From an uncultured Clostridia bacterium (GTDB lineage Bacteria; Bacillota; Clostridia; Christensenellales; Borkfalkiaceae): DNA of 53,808 bases. The translations under genes and the position numbers were made by a program. The stretch lies in assembly GCA_934247225.1 (NCBI GenBank), contig CAKQJE010000018.1, positions 1 to 53,808 of the forward strand, written 5' to 3'. This document shows, one piece after another, positions 27,808 to 35,400 of this stretch (position 1 is the first letter of the stretch; every line of letters begins with the position of its first letter). The notes under the pieces are model-generated. The model made no database searches. It worked only from the letters and a program-made list of their open reading frames with translations, and had not been told where the DNA came from.

Positions 27808-28263
27808 ATGACGGCGGCTTTTATCGGGCGTAGAGATATAGTTCCTCCCCGTGTTGAAAATGAATTGCGGGCAACCGTTGAACAGCTTATTTCTGTCGGT
27901 TATAATAAGTTTATGGTCGGAACACACGGGGAATTTGATAGTATGGCTTTGGCTGTTTGTTGTTCGTTAAAAAAAGAATATCCCGAGATTGAAATAGAGG
28001 TTGTTTTAACGAATCTCGAAGGGCGTTTAAAAAGAGAAGAGTACGGTTACGATCCTTACGGCGACGTTAAAACGGTAGTATTCGATATAGAAGATGTATA
28101 TTACAAACAACGGATTATGGCGAGCAATCGGCGCATGGTCGATTCGTGCGACACGCTTATTTGTTACGTCGATACGAGTTTTTATAGTTGGCAAAGCTGT
28201 TCGAAACGCGTTATGAACTACGCAAAGCGTCGCGGCGTGAATATTATCAATCTGCATAGGTAG
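27808..28263 (+). CDS. SLOG-family (YpsA/DUF1273-like) protein
   Basis: 151 residues with a Rossmann-like SLOG layout: TAAFIGRRDI at the N-terminus, KFMVGTHGEFDSMAL as the glycine loop, then a VDSCDTLICYVDTSFYS strand and a C-terminal helix AKRRGVNIINLHR. SLOG proteins bind nucleotide-derived ligands and occur alone or in defence and stress loci. It appears monocistronic behind a long leader. The ribosome site GAGGTAG precedes ATG 27808. More AT-rich codons than the genes to its left. Confidence 0.7.
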   Translation: MTAAFIGRRDIVPPRVENELRATVEQLISVGYNKFMVGTHGEFDSMALAVCCSLKKEYPEIEIEVVLTNLEGRLKREEYGYDPYGDVKTVVFDIEDVYYKQRIMASNRRMVDSCDTLICYVDTSFYSWQSCSKRVMNYAKRRGVNIINLHR

Positions 28264-28309
28264 TATCCGATAAATTTAAAAAGAAATTAAGAAAAGCTAC
28301 GTAAAATAA

Positions 28310-28338
28310 TTGACAAACTTTCAAAAAAAATATAAAAT
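28310..28338 (+). promoter_or_regulatory. Promoter of tRNA-Ser
   Basis: TTGACA (28310-28315), 17-base spacer, TAAAAT (28333-28338); the tRNA begins 39 bases later. Confidence 0.75.
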
Positions 28339-28376
28339 GTAAAAGTCGCCTGTAAGTCGGGCGTAAAAACAAATAT

Positions 28377-28465
28377 GGAAGCGTATCGAAGTGGTCATAA
28401 CGGGCACGATTGGAAATCGTGTAGTCTTCACGGGCTCAGGGGTTCGAATCCCCTCGCTTCCGCCA
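28377..28465 (+). tRNA. tRNA-Ser (GGA), CCA encoded
   Basis: The acceptor stem GGAAGCG pairs with CGCTTCC (28455-28461), then G and encoded CCA. The anticodon stem CACGA/TCGTG holds loop TTGGAAA with GGA at 28412-28414. A long variable arm (type II tRNA) and the T-loop GGTTCGAATCC complete it. It is 89 nt including CCA and reads UCC/UCU serine codons. Confidence 0.95.
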
Positions 28466-28507
28466 TTGAAAAAGAGATGCTTTGGCATCTCTTTTTCAAT
28501 GGCGGAA
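28458..28507 (+). terminator. Perfect 23-bp hairpin overlapping the tRNA-Ser 3' end
   Basis: Arms 28458-28480 and 28485-28507 are exact inverted repeats with loop TTTG. The inner part GAAAAAGAGATGC/GCATCTCTTTTTC is a terminator. The outer eight bases are the last eight of the tRNA (TTCCGCCA), which would compete with the acceptor stem. Confidence 0.75.
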
Positions 28508-28548
28508 ACTAAGGGGATAAGTACGCGGCAACTTGTTGCCGTCGTTCG
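28501..28548 (+). repeat. 48-bp direct repeat, copy 1
   Basis: Begins GGCGGAA and ends in 28 bases identical to copy 2 at 28775-28822, with six mismatches in the first 20. It contains the hairpin CGGCAAC/GTTGCCG. Confidence 0.75.
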
Positions 28549-28585
28549 TCTGTTTAGCGAAGCAAATTCTTGCCGTCAATGACAA

Positions 28586-28699
28586 GACATAAATTTTGCT
28601 TGCAAGGAATTTATGTCGCCGTTATTCATAAAACGACCGTTTTGCAGAATGCAAAACAGAAACGTATGTTTTAATGCGGAACGCATTGGGTCGTTGAAT
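28586..28699 (+). other. Cluster of hairpins in the 28466-28960 non-coding block
   Basis: A hairpin GACATAAATT/AATTTATGTC lies at 28586-28617. It is followed by a multibranch layout at 28624-28699: outer stem ATTC+AACGACC with GGTCGTT+GAAT enclosing GTTTTGC/GCAAAAC and ATGCG/CGCAT. No ORF is evident in the 495-bp block. A structured RNA or a mobile-element relic is possible. Confidence 0.4.
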
Positions 28700-28774
28700 A
28701 GGTATTCCGTTTTACGGACTTTAAATTAAATGAAAAGTATGTAAACGGACACGGCAATATCCCCTTTGTGTTAT

Positions 28775-28822
28775 GGCGGAAGCTTAGGATATGCGTACGC
28801 GGCAACTTGTTGCCGTCGTTCG
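28775..28822 (+). repeat. 48-bp direct repeat, copy 2
   Basis: Matches 28501-28548 at 42 of 48 positions, 274 bp downstream; the last 28 bases are identical. Confidence 0.75.
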
Positions 28823-28960
28823 CATTTGCGCGTAATTACGAAAAGTTTTATAAATTTAATCGTAGGAGCATTATTATCAGAATTGCTTGACAGATAAGCG
28901 GCTGGTCGATATACTGTGAGTTAAGTATAAAAGCGTCAAATAATAGAAGAGTGTTGAAAA

Positions 28961-29485
28961 ATGGAAATCAGACGATTAAATAAAGAAGAATATGCGGGCA
29001 AAAAATTTACCGTTCGCTACGAAACGCGCGGATATTACGATATACATTCGTCTGAATGCGGATTTCAAATGGATTACGTGCTTTTCGATACGGCGATAGA
29101 AAAATCGTTCGACGATACTTTTTTCGGCGAATGGTTGGAGGCTCCCGTTGCTTTCGGGGCGTTTGACGGCGATAAGTTGATAGGTTTTGTCGAAGGTTCG
29201 TCCGAAGGCTGGAATAATCGTTTTCGTATAAGCAATATTTGTGTATTCGACAGCTCGAAACGCGGCAGTGGGGTCGGAACAATGCTTATGAAAATCATAT
29301 TGAAAGAGGCAGAGGCAATCAAGGCGCGAATGGTGGTTCTCGAAACGCAAACCTGCAATGAAAACGCTATAAAATTCTACAAAAAAAGCGGTTTCGAAAT
29401 TATCGGATTCGATTTATATTCTTATTCGAACAACGACCCGGAACAACACGAAATAAGGCTTGAAATGGGAAGGAAACTAAAATGA
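28961..29485 (+). CDS. GNAT family N-acetyltransferase
   Basis: 174 residues. The acetyl-CoA loop is at residues about 100-112 (FDSSKRGSGVGTMLMK, a form of Q/RxxGxG/A). ETQTCNENAIKFYKKSGFEIIGF is the C-terminal GNAT signature. Resembles small-molecule or antibiotic acetyltransferases of the streptothricin-acetyltransferase type. It overlaps the next GNAT gene by four bases. Substrate unknown. Confidence 0.85.
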   Translation: MEIRRLNKEEYAGKKFTVRYETRGYYDIHSSECGFQMDYVLFDTAIEKSFDDTFFGEWLEAPVAFGAFDGDKLIGFVEGSSEGWNNRFRISNICVFDSSKRGSGVGTMLMKIILKEAEAIKARMVVLETQTCNENAIKFYKKSGFEIIGFDLYSYSNNDPEQHEIRLEMGRKLK

Positions 29486-30027
29486 AATACAATAAAAAAT
29501 TTATTGCGAAAAACGGAGTGGAAATAACGATCGAAAACGCAGAAGCGTACCACGGGCGTGCGGTGATTGAAATATTCAATAAAACGCACGAGGAAACGGA
29601 TTTTCTGGCATCATATCCCGACGAAAAACAGTTTGACGAAGAACAAGAGTGTAAATATCTTGCAAAAAAAGCGGAAAGCGCAGACGAAGTCGAACTTCTT
29701 GCGATAGCGGGGAATAAAATCGTCGGTTTTGCCGGCGTCGACGCCGTGGGAACGAAATATAAAGTAAAACACAGGGCGAATTTCGGTATCAGCGTGTTAA
29801 AAGATTATTGGGGACTCGGGATAGGTCGGGCATTGACGGAAAGCTGTATCGAATGCGCAAAAAACGCAGGGTATACTCAGCTCGAATTAAGCGTAGTTGC
29901 GGATAATGAACGAGCCGTTTCGTTATACAAGAAAACGGGATTTATAGAATACGGCAGAAATCCGAAAGGATTTAATTCCCGCATATCGGGTTATCAAGAG
30001 GTCGTATATATGCTGTCAGAGCTTTAA
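29482..30027 (+). CDS. GNAT family N-acetyltransferase
   Basis: 181 residues, translationally coupled to the preceding GNAT (ATGA). The acetyl-CoA loop is in FGISVLKDYWGLGIGRAL, and LELSVVADNERAVSLYKKTGF is the family C-terminal motif, as in RimI/PhnO-like proteins. Two different GNATs in one operon suggest acylation of related substrates or a toxin/antibiotic-resistance role, but this is inference. Confidence 0.87.
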   Translation: MKYNKKFIAKNGVEITIENAEAYHGRAVIEIFNKTHEETDFLASYPDEKQFDEEQECKYLAKKAESADEVELLAIAGNKIVGFAGVDAVGTKYKVKHRANFGISVLKDYWGLGIGRALTESCIECAKNAGYTQLELSVVADNERAVSLYKKTGFIEYGRNPKGFNSRISGYQEVVYMLSEL

Positions 30028-30062
30028 TAATAGGAAATAATAACTGTTTTACACATAATACT

Positions 30063-30107
30063 AAAAAAATCCTGCCTCGGCACATTGCTTTTGGCGGATT
30101 TTTTTTA
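30063..30107 (+). terminator. Intrinsic terminator after the GNAT pair
   Basis: AAAAAATCCTGCC and GGCGGATTTTTTT form a stem with one bulged base and a long T-run. Confidence 0.8.
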
Positions 30108-30171
30108 TTGTTTTAAGATATTTGTTTGGGTTTATTTCGATACCCGATATCTCTGTTTTCGAGTAAAAATT

Positions 30172-30200
30172 TGTGCATCTATTATAATTATAGATGCACA
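30172..30200. promoter_or_regulatory. 29-bp dyad, distal operator candidate
   Basis: TGTGCATCTAT (30172-30182) and ATAGATGCACA (30190-30200) form perfect 11-bp arms around TATAATT. A near-copy in opposite orientation is centred 158 bp downstream. Confidence 0.6.
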
Positions 30201-30329
30201 TTTCGCAAAGATTATAGCAAAAAATGAACGTAATGTCAATGATTATTCAGAGAAAACATTCAAAATTTACATTTTTTTTAAGTAAAATGCGGTTTGCTTT
30301 AAAGTTTTTATGTCGTTTTGTTTTCTATG

Positions 30330-30358
30330 TGTGCATCTATAATTATATTAGATGTACA
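30330..30358. promoter_or_regulatory. 29-bp dyad, proximal operator candidate overlapping a -10
   Basis: TGTGCATCTA (30330-30339) and TAGATGTACA (30349-30358) are arms with one mismatch, and TATAAT at 30338-30343 lies inside. It is 32 bp before the TasA-like start, so binding would block transcription or initiation. No good -35 is seen. Confidence 0.6.
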
Positions 30359-30390
30359 AAAAAAGGGAAATTAAAAAAGGAGAAAATTTT

Positions 30391-32364
30391 ATGGCAAAAT
30401 CAATCAAAAGAAACGTAATCGTTTCGGCTTTGCTTGCAATTTGTCTTTGCGTAAGTCTTATTGCGGGCGCGACGTTCGCGATATTCACTTCGGAAAGCAA
30501 AGTAAACATTGCAGTGACGAGCGGTAAAGTTGACGTGACTGCAACCGTCAGTAATGTCAAATTATACTCGCATGAAAACATCGACATGAATGGCGAAAAT
30601 GGTACAAAGAAAGAACTTGAAGGCTTGACGTTCCTTACAGGCGGCACCGCGATGTATGAAGACGAAACCTCTACTTTCACGCTTGACGGAATCGTTCCCG
30701 GTGACGGCGTGACTTTCGATATCGAGGTTACCAATAATTCTAATGTCGACAGCAAATATCGTGTTGTTGTTTCCGACGCCACCGAAGGCAGCGAGTTTGC
30801 GGAAGTACTTGAAATCGACGTAAATAACGGGACTTGGGGCGTATGGAACGACCTTGCGGCGCATGAAAAAATTTCCGATATTCCCGTTTCGGTCGGACTT
30901 CCTATTTCTGCCGGAAACGAATGGCAGGGTAAGACAATTAAGTTTGCCGTAACGGTAGAGGCTGTTCAGGGCAATGTTGCGGTCAGCGATGAGTATCCCG
31001 TATCTGCCGCTACTACCGTAACGGTTGACGAAGATAACAAAACAACCGAAGAAGCAAAAATTGTTTCAGTCGGCAAAGTTGGAGATAATCATGTTGCAAA
31101 AGCAACCATACTCGTCGGAACAAAGATTGAAGAAGGTACAAACAAACTTGAACTGAATATCAAAAAGGCAGAAGTTCCCGCTAACTTTACCGTTGCAATC
31201 ACTCAGAATGAACCTAAAACGTTAGATATACATATGGAAGGTCTTGCGGCGGATAACGATAAGCTTATAAAAGTTGAATTCTATATCGAAAAAGGTTTGT
31301 CGCTTGTGGAAATTAACCACAATGGTAAAAAAATGAGCCGTTGCTCCGAGATGAAGTGGCTTGATGCAGACCAGGAATTTTATTACGATTCAACTTCCGG
31401 TATCGTTACAATGCTCACGAAAACTTTCTCGCCGTTCACTTACACGTCCGATAAAGTTCAATGGGACGATGAAAGGGCGGATGCGTATGCTACGCCTGTC
31501 GATACCGCAAATAAAGTTATAACCGTTGCTTCTGCCGAAGAACTTGCTTTGTTCAAATACGAAGCAACCGATGAAAAAGTGAATTACAGCGGCTACACTC
31601 TTAATATAACGGCAGATATCGATTTAGGAGCAGGCTTCTGGCGTCCTATTTATACCGTAAATAACTTTACTATTAACGGTAACGGTCATACTATTAAAAA
31701 CTTGCTTGTTCGTTCTTGTATGTATAGTGCTGGTTATGGCTTTGCTTTTATCGGTAATGCAACGGGTACGCTTACTATAAATGACTTGACTTTCGACGGA
31801 GCCAATGTGGCAATGGCAAAGGGGTATGAAAAGTATTTTGTTGGCAATATTGGTGCGGTAGTAGTGGCTTATACTTACGGAACGACCGTTTTCGATAAAG
31901 TAAATGTTACAAACAGCAAAATTCACGGCTACGGCAAGATCGGCTGCTTGCTCGGAATGGGCGCAGAACCCGGCGTGAGCGTTACTTTCAGAAATTGTGT
32001 TTCCGAAAGTAACACCATTTACGGCGCATATAACCTCGGCGGTCTGGCAGGTAATATCCAGCGTGGTAACGGCGTAGATAACGGCAAAGTTGAAAACTGT
32101 ATCGTAGAGAATGTAAATGTAAATTTTTACGGTAAAGGAAAATACGAAGATCTCGACAATGTTTCCGCTACATACAAGAGTAATGACCTTACGAGCGGTA
32201 CTGATGTGATAAAAACAGTTTCCGGCAAGTGGTTTGTGCTTAATGATTGCTATTGGGGTACATACGGAGATTACTATGTGTCCTATGGTCATAGCAGTTA
32301 CGATGCAAACGTTGAAGGGCATAAGGAGAAGATTGCCAACAGCGAGTATTGCGTAAATAAATAA
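30391..32364 (+). CDS. Exported TasA/camelysin-type protein (SipW-dependent signal) with beta-helix C-terminus
   Basis: 657 residues from ATG 30391, chosen because AAAGGAG precedes it; an upstream ATG (30352) would spoil the signal peptide. The N-terminus (about 1-33) with AGATFAIFTSES is the SipW-type signal, and the following SGKVDVTATVSNVKLYS to about 205 resembles the TasA/camelysin beta-sandwich that forms biofilm fibres or spore-coat protein. A middle domain (about 205-365) is unassigned. Residues about 375-620 look like a right-handed beta-helix with GLUG-like turns (GYTLNITADIDLGAGFW, FTINGNGHTIKNL, NLGGLAGNI). There is no sortase motif or C-terminal helix. Codons are less GC-rich than in flanking genes. 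No SipW peptidase gene is nearby. Confidence 0.78.
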   Translation: MAKSIKRNVIVSALLAICLCVSLIAGATFAIFTSESKVNIAVTSGKVDVTATVSNVKLYSHENIDMNGENGTKKELEGLTFLTGGTAMYEDETSTFTLDGIVPGDGVTFDIEVTNNSNVDSKYRVVVSDATEGSEFAEVLEIDVNNGTWGVWNDLAAHEKISDIPVSVGLPISAGNEWQGKTIKFAVTVEAVQGNVAVSDEYPVSAATTVTVDEDNKTTEEAKIVSVGKVGDNHVAKATILVGTKIEEGTNKLELNIKKAEVPANFTVAITQNEPKTLDIHMEGLAADNDKLIKVEFYIEKGLSLVEINHNGKKMSRCSEMKWLDADQEFYYDSTSGIVTMLTKTFSPFTYTSDKVQWDDERADAYATPVDTANKVITVASAEELALFKYEATDEKVNYSGYTLNITADIDLGAGFWRPIYTVNNFTINGNGHTIKNLLVRSCMYSAGYGFAFIGNATGTLTINDLTFDGANVAMAKGYEKYFVGNIGAVVVAYTYGTTVFDKVNVTNSKIHGYGKIGCLLGMGAEPGVSVTFRNCVSESNTIYGAYNLGGLAGNIQRGNGVDNGKVENCIVENVNVNFYGKGKYEDLDNVSATYKSNDLTSGTDVIKTVSGKWFVLNDCYWGTYGDYYVSYGHSSYDANVEGHKEKIANSEYCVNK

Positions 32365-32467
32365 TTCGGACGCAAACTTTCATTTTAAATAATACTGATA
32401 AAGAAATATAAGAAAGCGTTAAAGAAAATATAGTTTCTTTGTTTATTATATAAAATTTGTCGGGTTG

Positions 32468-32505
32468 AAAAAATGTGTAAGTCGGAAACGGCTTACACAT
32501 TTTTT
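32468..32505 (+). terminator. Intrinsic terminator with GAAA tetraloop
   Basis: The stem AAAAAATGTGTAAG-TCG closes a GAAA loop and ends in six T; it follows the TasA-like gene. Confidence 0.9.
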
Positions 32506-32556
32506 ATGTTTTAATAGGATAAAAAGGGGTTAGAAATAATTGCAACAATAAGTTTT

Positions 32557-33399
32557 TTATACGGAGGTTTTTCTGTAATCGCTCGGCGAACATCCTTTTA
32601 TCCTTTTGAAAGTTTTGATAAAATAGCTTAAATCGTTAAATCCCGAGCCGTAAGCTATCTGAGTGATCGACTGATCGCTTCCGAGCAGTTTTCTGCACGC
32701 TCTTTCCACGCGGTAGGAATTAAGGTATTCGATTGCCGATTTCCCCGTCATTTCTTTAAAGAACGAGCAGAAGTATTTCGTGGAAAATCCCGAAGACAAA
32801 GCGATCTCGTCGAGGGATATTTCTTTATCGAAATTCTCTCTTATAAACGCAAGCGTTCTTTTAAGTTTCAGAACTTTCTGATCGTTTTTATCGGTCAGTC
32901 CTTTTGTTTCGTAAGAATATTGATTAGTCTTCACAAATAAGCCTATAAGTCGATAAACAAGCCCTATCGTAATAAATTGGTAACCGTTTTCACGGGCTTT
33001 TACCGTTTCGAAAAGTTCGTTTACGCAAAGTAAAAGTTCGTCCCCCGACGGCATAAAATCGAGCTTGCTGTTTTTGTCGGAAAGGTCTTCCAGAAATCTG
33101 TCGCAGATTCTGTTCCCGCTTTTAAAAAAGCTTAACGGAAAAACAAGACATTCGTATTCGCACTCGTATGGGGTCGCCCCGTGAATGGTTTCGGGGTTTA
33201 CGAAAACGACGTCGCCGCCTTTCGCGGCGAAGCTTTTATTGTTTAACGTAATAATAAGTCGCCCCTTTAATATCCTTATTATTTCAACGCTTGTATGCCA
33301 ATGGAACGCCATTTCGTATTTAGGATGATCCTTATCGATAACGTAAATGCCGAACGGAAAATCTTCCGTGCCGTGTTGTTTTAATTCGTTGAAGCTCAT
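32557..33399 (-). CDS. AraC family transcriptional regulator with N-terminal cupin
   Basis: 280 residues. An N-terminal sugar-binding cupin (MAFHWHTSVEIIRILKG, then FVNPETIHGA) and a C-terminal double helix-turn-helix (about 185-278) with ISLDEIALSSGFSTKYF and ITQIAYGSGFNDLSYFIKTF. It is divergent from fucI with 124 bp between starts, so it probably senses a sugar and controls fucI and perhaps the TIM-barrel gene. Confidence 0.9.
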   Translation of the reverse strand: MSFNELKQHGTEDFPFGIYVIDKDHPKYEMAFHWHTSVEIIRILKGRLIITLNNKSFAAKGGDVVFVNPETIHGATPYECEYECLVFPLSFFKSGNRICDRFLEDLSDKNSKLDFMPSGDELLLCVNELFETVKARENGYQFITIGLVYRLIGLFVKTNQYSYETKGLTDKNDQKVLKLKRTLAFIRENFDKEISLDEIALSSGFSTKYFCSFFKEMTGKSAIEYLNSYRVERACRKLLGSDQSITQIAYGSGFNDLSYFIKTFKRIKGCSPSDYRKTSV

Positions 33400-33462
33400 A
33401 AATTCCTTTTTTTACCGAAAATCTGAAAATAATTATATTTTTTATTATTATAGCACAAGTAA

Positions 33463-33491
33463 TTGAAATTTTTCAAGGATATAATTATATT
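33463..33491 (+). promoter_or_regulatory. Promoter of fucI
   Basis: TTGAAA (33463-33468), 17-base spacer, TATATT (33486-33491). The -35 lies in the dyad TTGAAATTTTTCAA, a possible regulator site. Confidence 0.5.
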
Positions 33492-33523
33492 AAAATGAAA
33501 ATATTCTTCGGAGGAATATAAAA

Positions 33524-35326
33524 ATGGCAAAATCAAGACTTATAGGCGATTATCCCGTTATCGGAATAAGACCTACCATCGACGGCAGACGCGGCAAAAT
33601 CAAAGTCAGAGAATCTCTCGAAGATCAGACTATGAATATGGCGAAGTCTGCGGCAAAGCTTATCGAAGATAACGTATTTTATTCTAACGGCGAACACGTT
33701 AAAGTTATCATTGCCGACACGACGATCGGCCGTGTCGCCGAAGCTGCGGCTTGTGCGGACAAGTTTAAAAAAGCGGGCGTCGACATAACGCTTACCGTAA
33801 CTCCCTGCTGGTGCTACGGCGCGGAAACCATGGATATGGATCCGATGACGATAAAAGCGGTATGGGGCTTTAACGGTACCGAAAGACCGGGCGCGGTTTA
33901 CCTTGCTTCCGTTCTTGCAACGCATAATCAGAAAGGACTTCCCGCATTCGGTATTTACGGTCACGAAGTCCAGGAAGCGGACGATGCGTCCATTCCGTCC
34001 GACGTTCAGGAGAAAATTCTTCGTTTCGCAAGAGCGGCTGTCGCCGTTGCGACGATGAGAGGTAAATCCTATCTTCAAATCGGTTCGGTTACGATGGGTA
34101 TAGGCGGTTCTATCATCAGCCCCGAATTTTTCGAGGAATATCTCGGAATGAGAGTCGAATCGGTAGACGAGGTTGAAATTATCAGAAGAATGACTCAGGG
34201 CATTTACGACAGAGCCGAGTATAAAAAGGCTCTTGCCTGGGTTAAAGAAAAATGCCGTCCCGATTTCGATAAAAACCCGCCGGAAATGCAGAAAAGCGCG
34301 GCTCAGAAAGAAAAAGATTGGGAATTCACGGCTAAAATGGCGTGCATAATAAAAGACTTGTTCAACGGAAACAAACGTCTTCCGAAGGGCAGAGAAGAAG
34401 AGAGAGTCGGTCACAACGCTATCGTCGGAGGTTTCCAGGGGCAACGTCAGTGGACGGACTTCTATCCTAACTGCGATTTCCCCGAAAGTATTCTTAACTC
34501 TTCGTTCGATTGGAACGGAGCGAGAGAACCTTACATTCTCGGTACCGAAAACGATACGCTCAACGCAACTTCGATGCTTTTTATGAAGCTTTTGACGGGT
34601 AGAGCGCAGATGTTTGCGGACGTAAGAACTTATTGGTCGGGCGAATCGGTTAAAAGAGTTACCGGTTATAAGCTCGAAGGTCACGCGAAAGAAGCGGACG
34701 GCTTTATTCACCTTATCAACTCGGGCGCATGCTGCGTAGACGCTTGCGGCGAAGTTAAGGACGAAAAGGGCAATGCCGTTATGAAGAGATGGTGGGAAGT
34801 AACCGATAAGGATATCGACATCATGATGAACGCTACGACCTGGCCTTATGCCGATCTCGGATATTTCAGAGGCGGCGGTTATTCGTCCAGATTCGTAACG
34901 AGAGCGGAAATGCCTGCGACAATGATAAGACTTAACCTTATCAAAGGCTTGGGACCCGTTTTGCAGATAGTAGAAGGTTGGACGGTTAAGCTTCCGGACG
35001 AAGTTACCGATAAGCTCTGGAAGAGAACGGACTACACCTGGCCCTGCACCTGGTTCACTCCGAGAATAACGGGCAAAGGCGCGTTTACTTCCGCTTACGA
35101 CGTAATGAATAATTGGGGCGCGAACCACGGCGCGATTTCTTACGGACATATCGGCGCGGATCTCATCACTATGTGTTCGATGCTTCGTATTCCCGTTTGC
35201 ATGCACAACGTCGAAGATAAGGATATATATCGTCCTTCGGCTTGGTCGGCTTTCGGTCAGGACAAAGAAGGTCAGGATTACAGAGCTTGCGCGGCTTACG
35301 GTCCTATGTATAAAAATATAAGATAA
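33524..35326 (+). CDS. fucI: L-fucose isomerase
   Basis: 600 residues, the normal length. It converts L-fucose to L-fuculose (also D-arabinose to D-ribulose) with Mn2+. The residues equivalent to E. coli Glu337, Asp361 and His528 are Glu342 (GTENDTLNA), Asp366 (FADVRTYW) and His535 (GANHGAISYG). GGAGGAATATAAAA precedes ATG 33524. No fuculose kinase or aldolase gene is in the window, so the rest of the pathway lies elsewhere or the enzyme serves another sugar. Confidence 0.95.
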   Translation: MAKSRLIGDYPVIGIRPTIDGRRGKIKVRESLEDQTMNMAKSAAKLIEDNVFYSNGEHVKVIIADTTIGRVAEAAACADKFKKAGVDITLTVTPCWCYGAETMDMDPMTIKAVWGFNGTERPGAVYLASVLATHNQKGLPAFGIYGHEVQEADDASIPSDVQEKILRFARAAVAVATMRGKSYLQIGSVTMGIGGSIISPEFFEEYLGMRVESVDEVEIIRRMTQGIYDRAEYKKALAWVKEKCRPDFDKNPPEMQKSAAQKEKDWEFTAKMACIIKDLFNGNKRLPKGREEERVGHNAIVGGFQGQRQWTDFYPNCDFPESILNSSFDWNGAREPYILGTENDTLNATSMLFMKLLTGRAQMFADVRTYWSGESVKRVTGYKLEGHAKEADGFIHLINSGACCVDACGEVKDEKGNAVMKRWWEVTDKDIDIMMNATTWPYADLGYFRGGGYSSRFVTRAEMPATMIRLNLIKGLGPVLQIVEGWTVKLPDEVTDKLWKRTDYTWPCTWFTPRITGKGAFTSAYDVMNNWGANHGAISYGHIGADLITMCSMLRIPVCMHNVEDKDIYRPSAWSAFGQDKEGQDYRACAAYGPMYKNIR

Positions 35327-35344
35327 TTTATCTGTAAAAAATAT

Positions 35345-35391
35345 GCGGCTCGGAAAAACCTTTCGATTTTTCCGAGCCGCGTTTTCGTTTT
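35345..35391. terminator. Terminator between fucI and the TIM-barrel gene
   Basis: A 14-bp perfect stem GCGGCTCGGAAAAA/TTTTTCCGAGCCGC followed by GTTTTCGTTTT, between convergent genes. Confidence 0.85.
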
Positions 35392-35400
35392 CGGTAATTG

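Noticed and set aside
30085..30285. Small ORFs in the region before the TasA-like gene (66 and 64 codons)
   Set aside because: They run across the terminator and the dyads, have no ribosome site and give low-complexity Phe/Ile-rich peptides.
32943..32958. Fourth copy of the 16-bp motif (CTATAAGTCGATAAAC)
   Set aside because: It differs at one base and lies inside the AraC coding region, where it encodes ordinary residues (VYRLIG); kept as chance or coding similarity.
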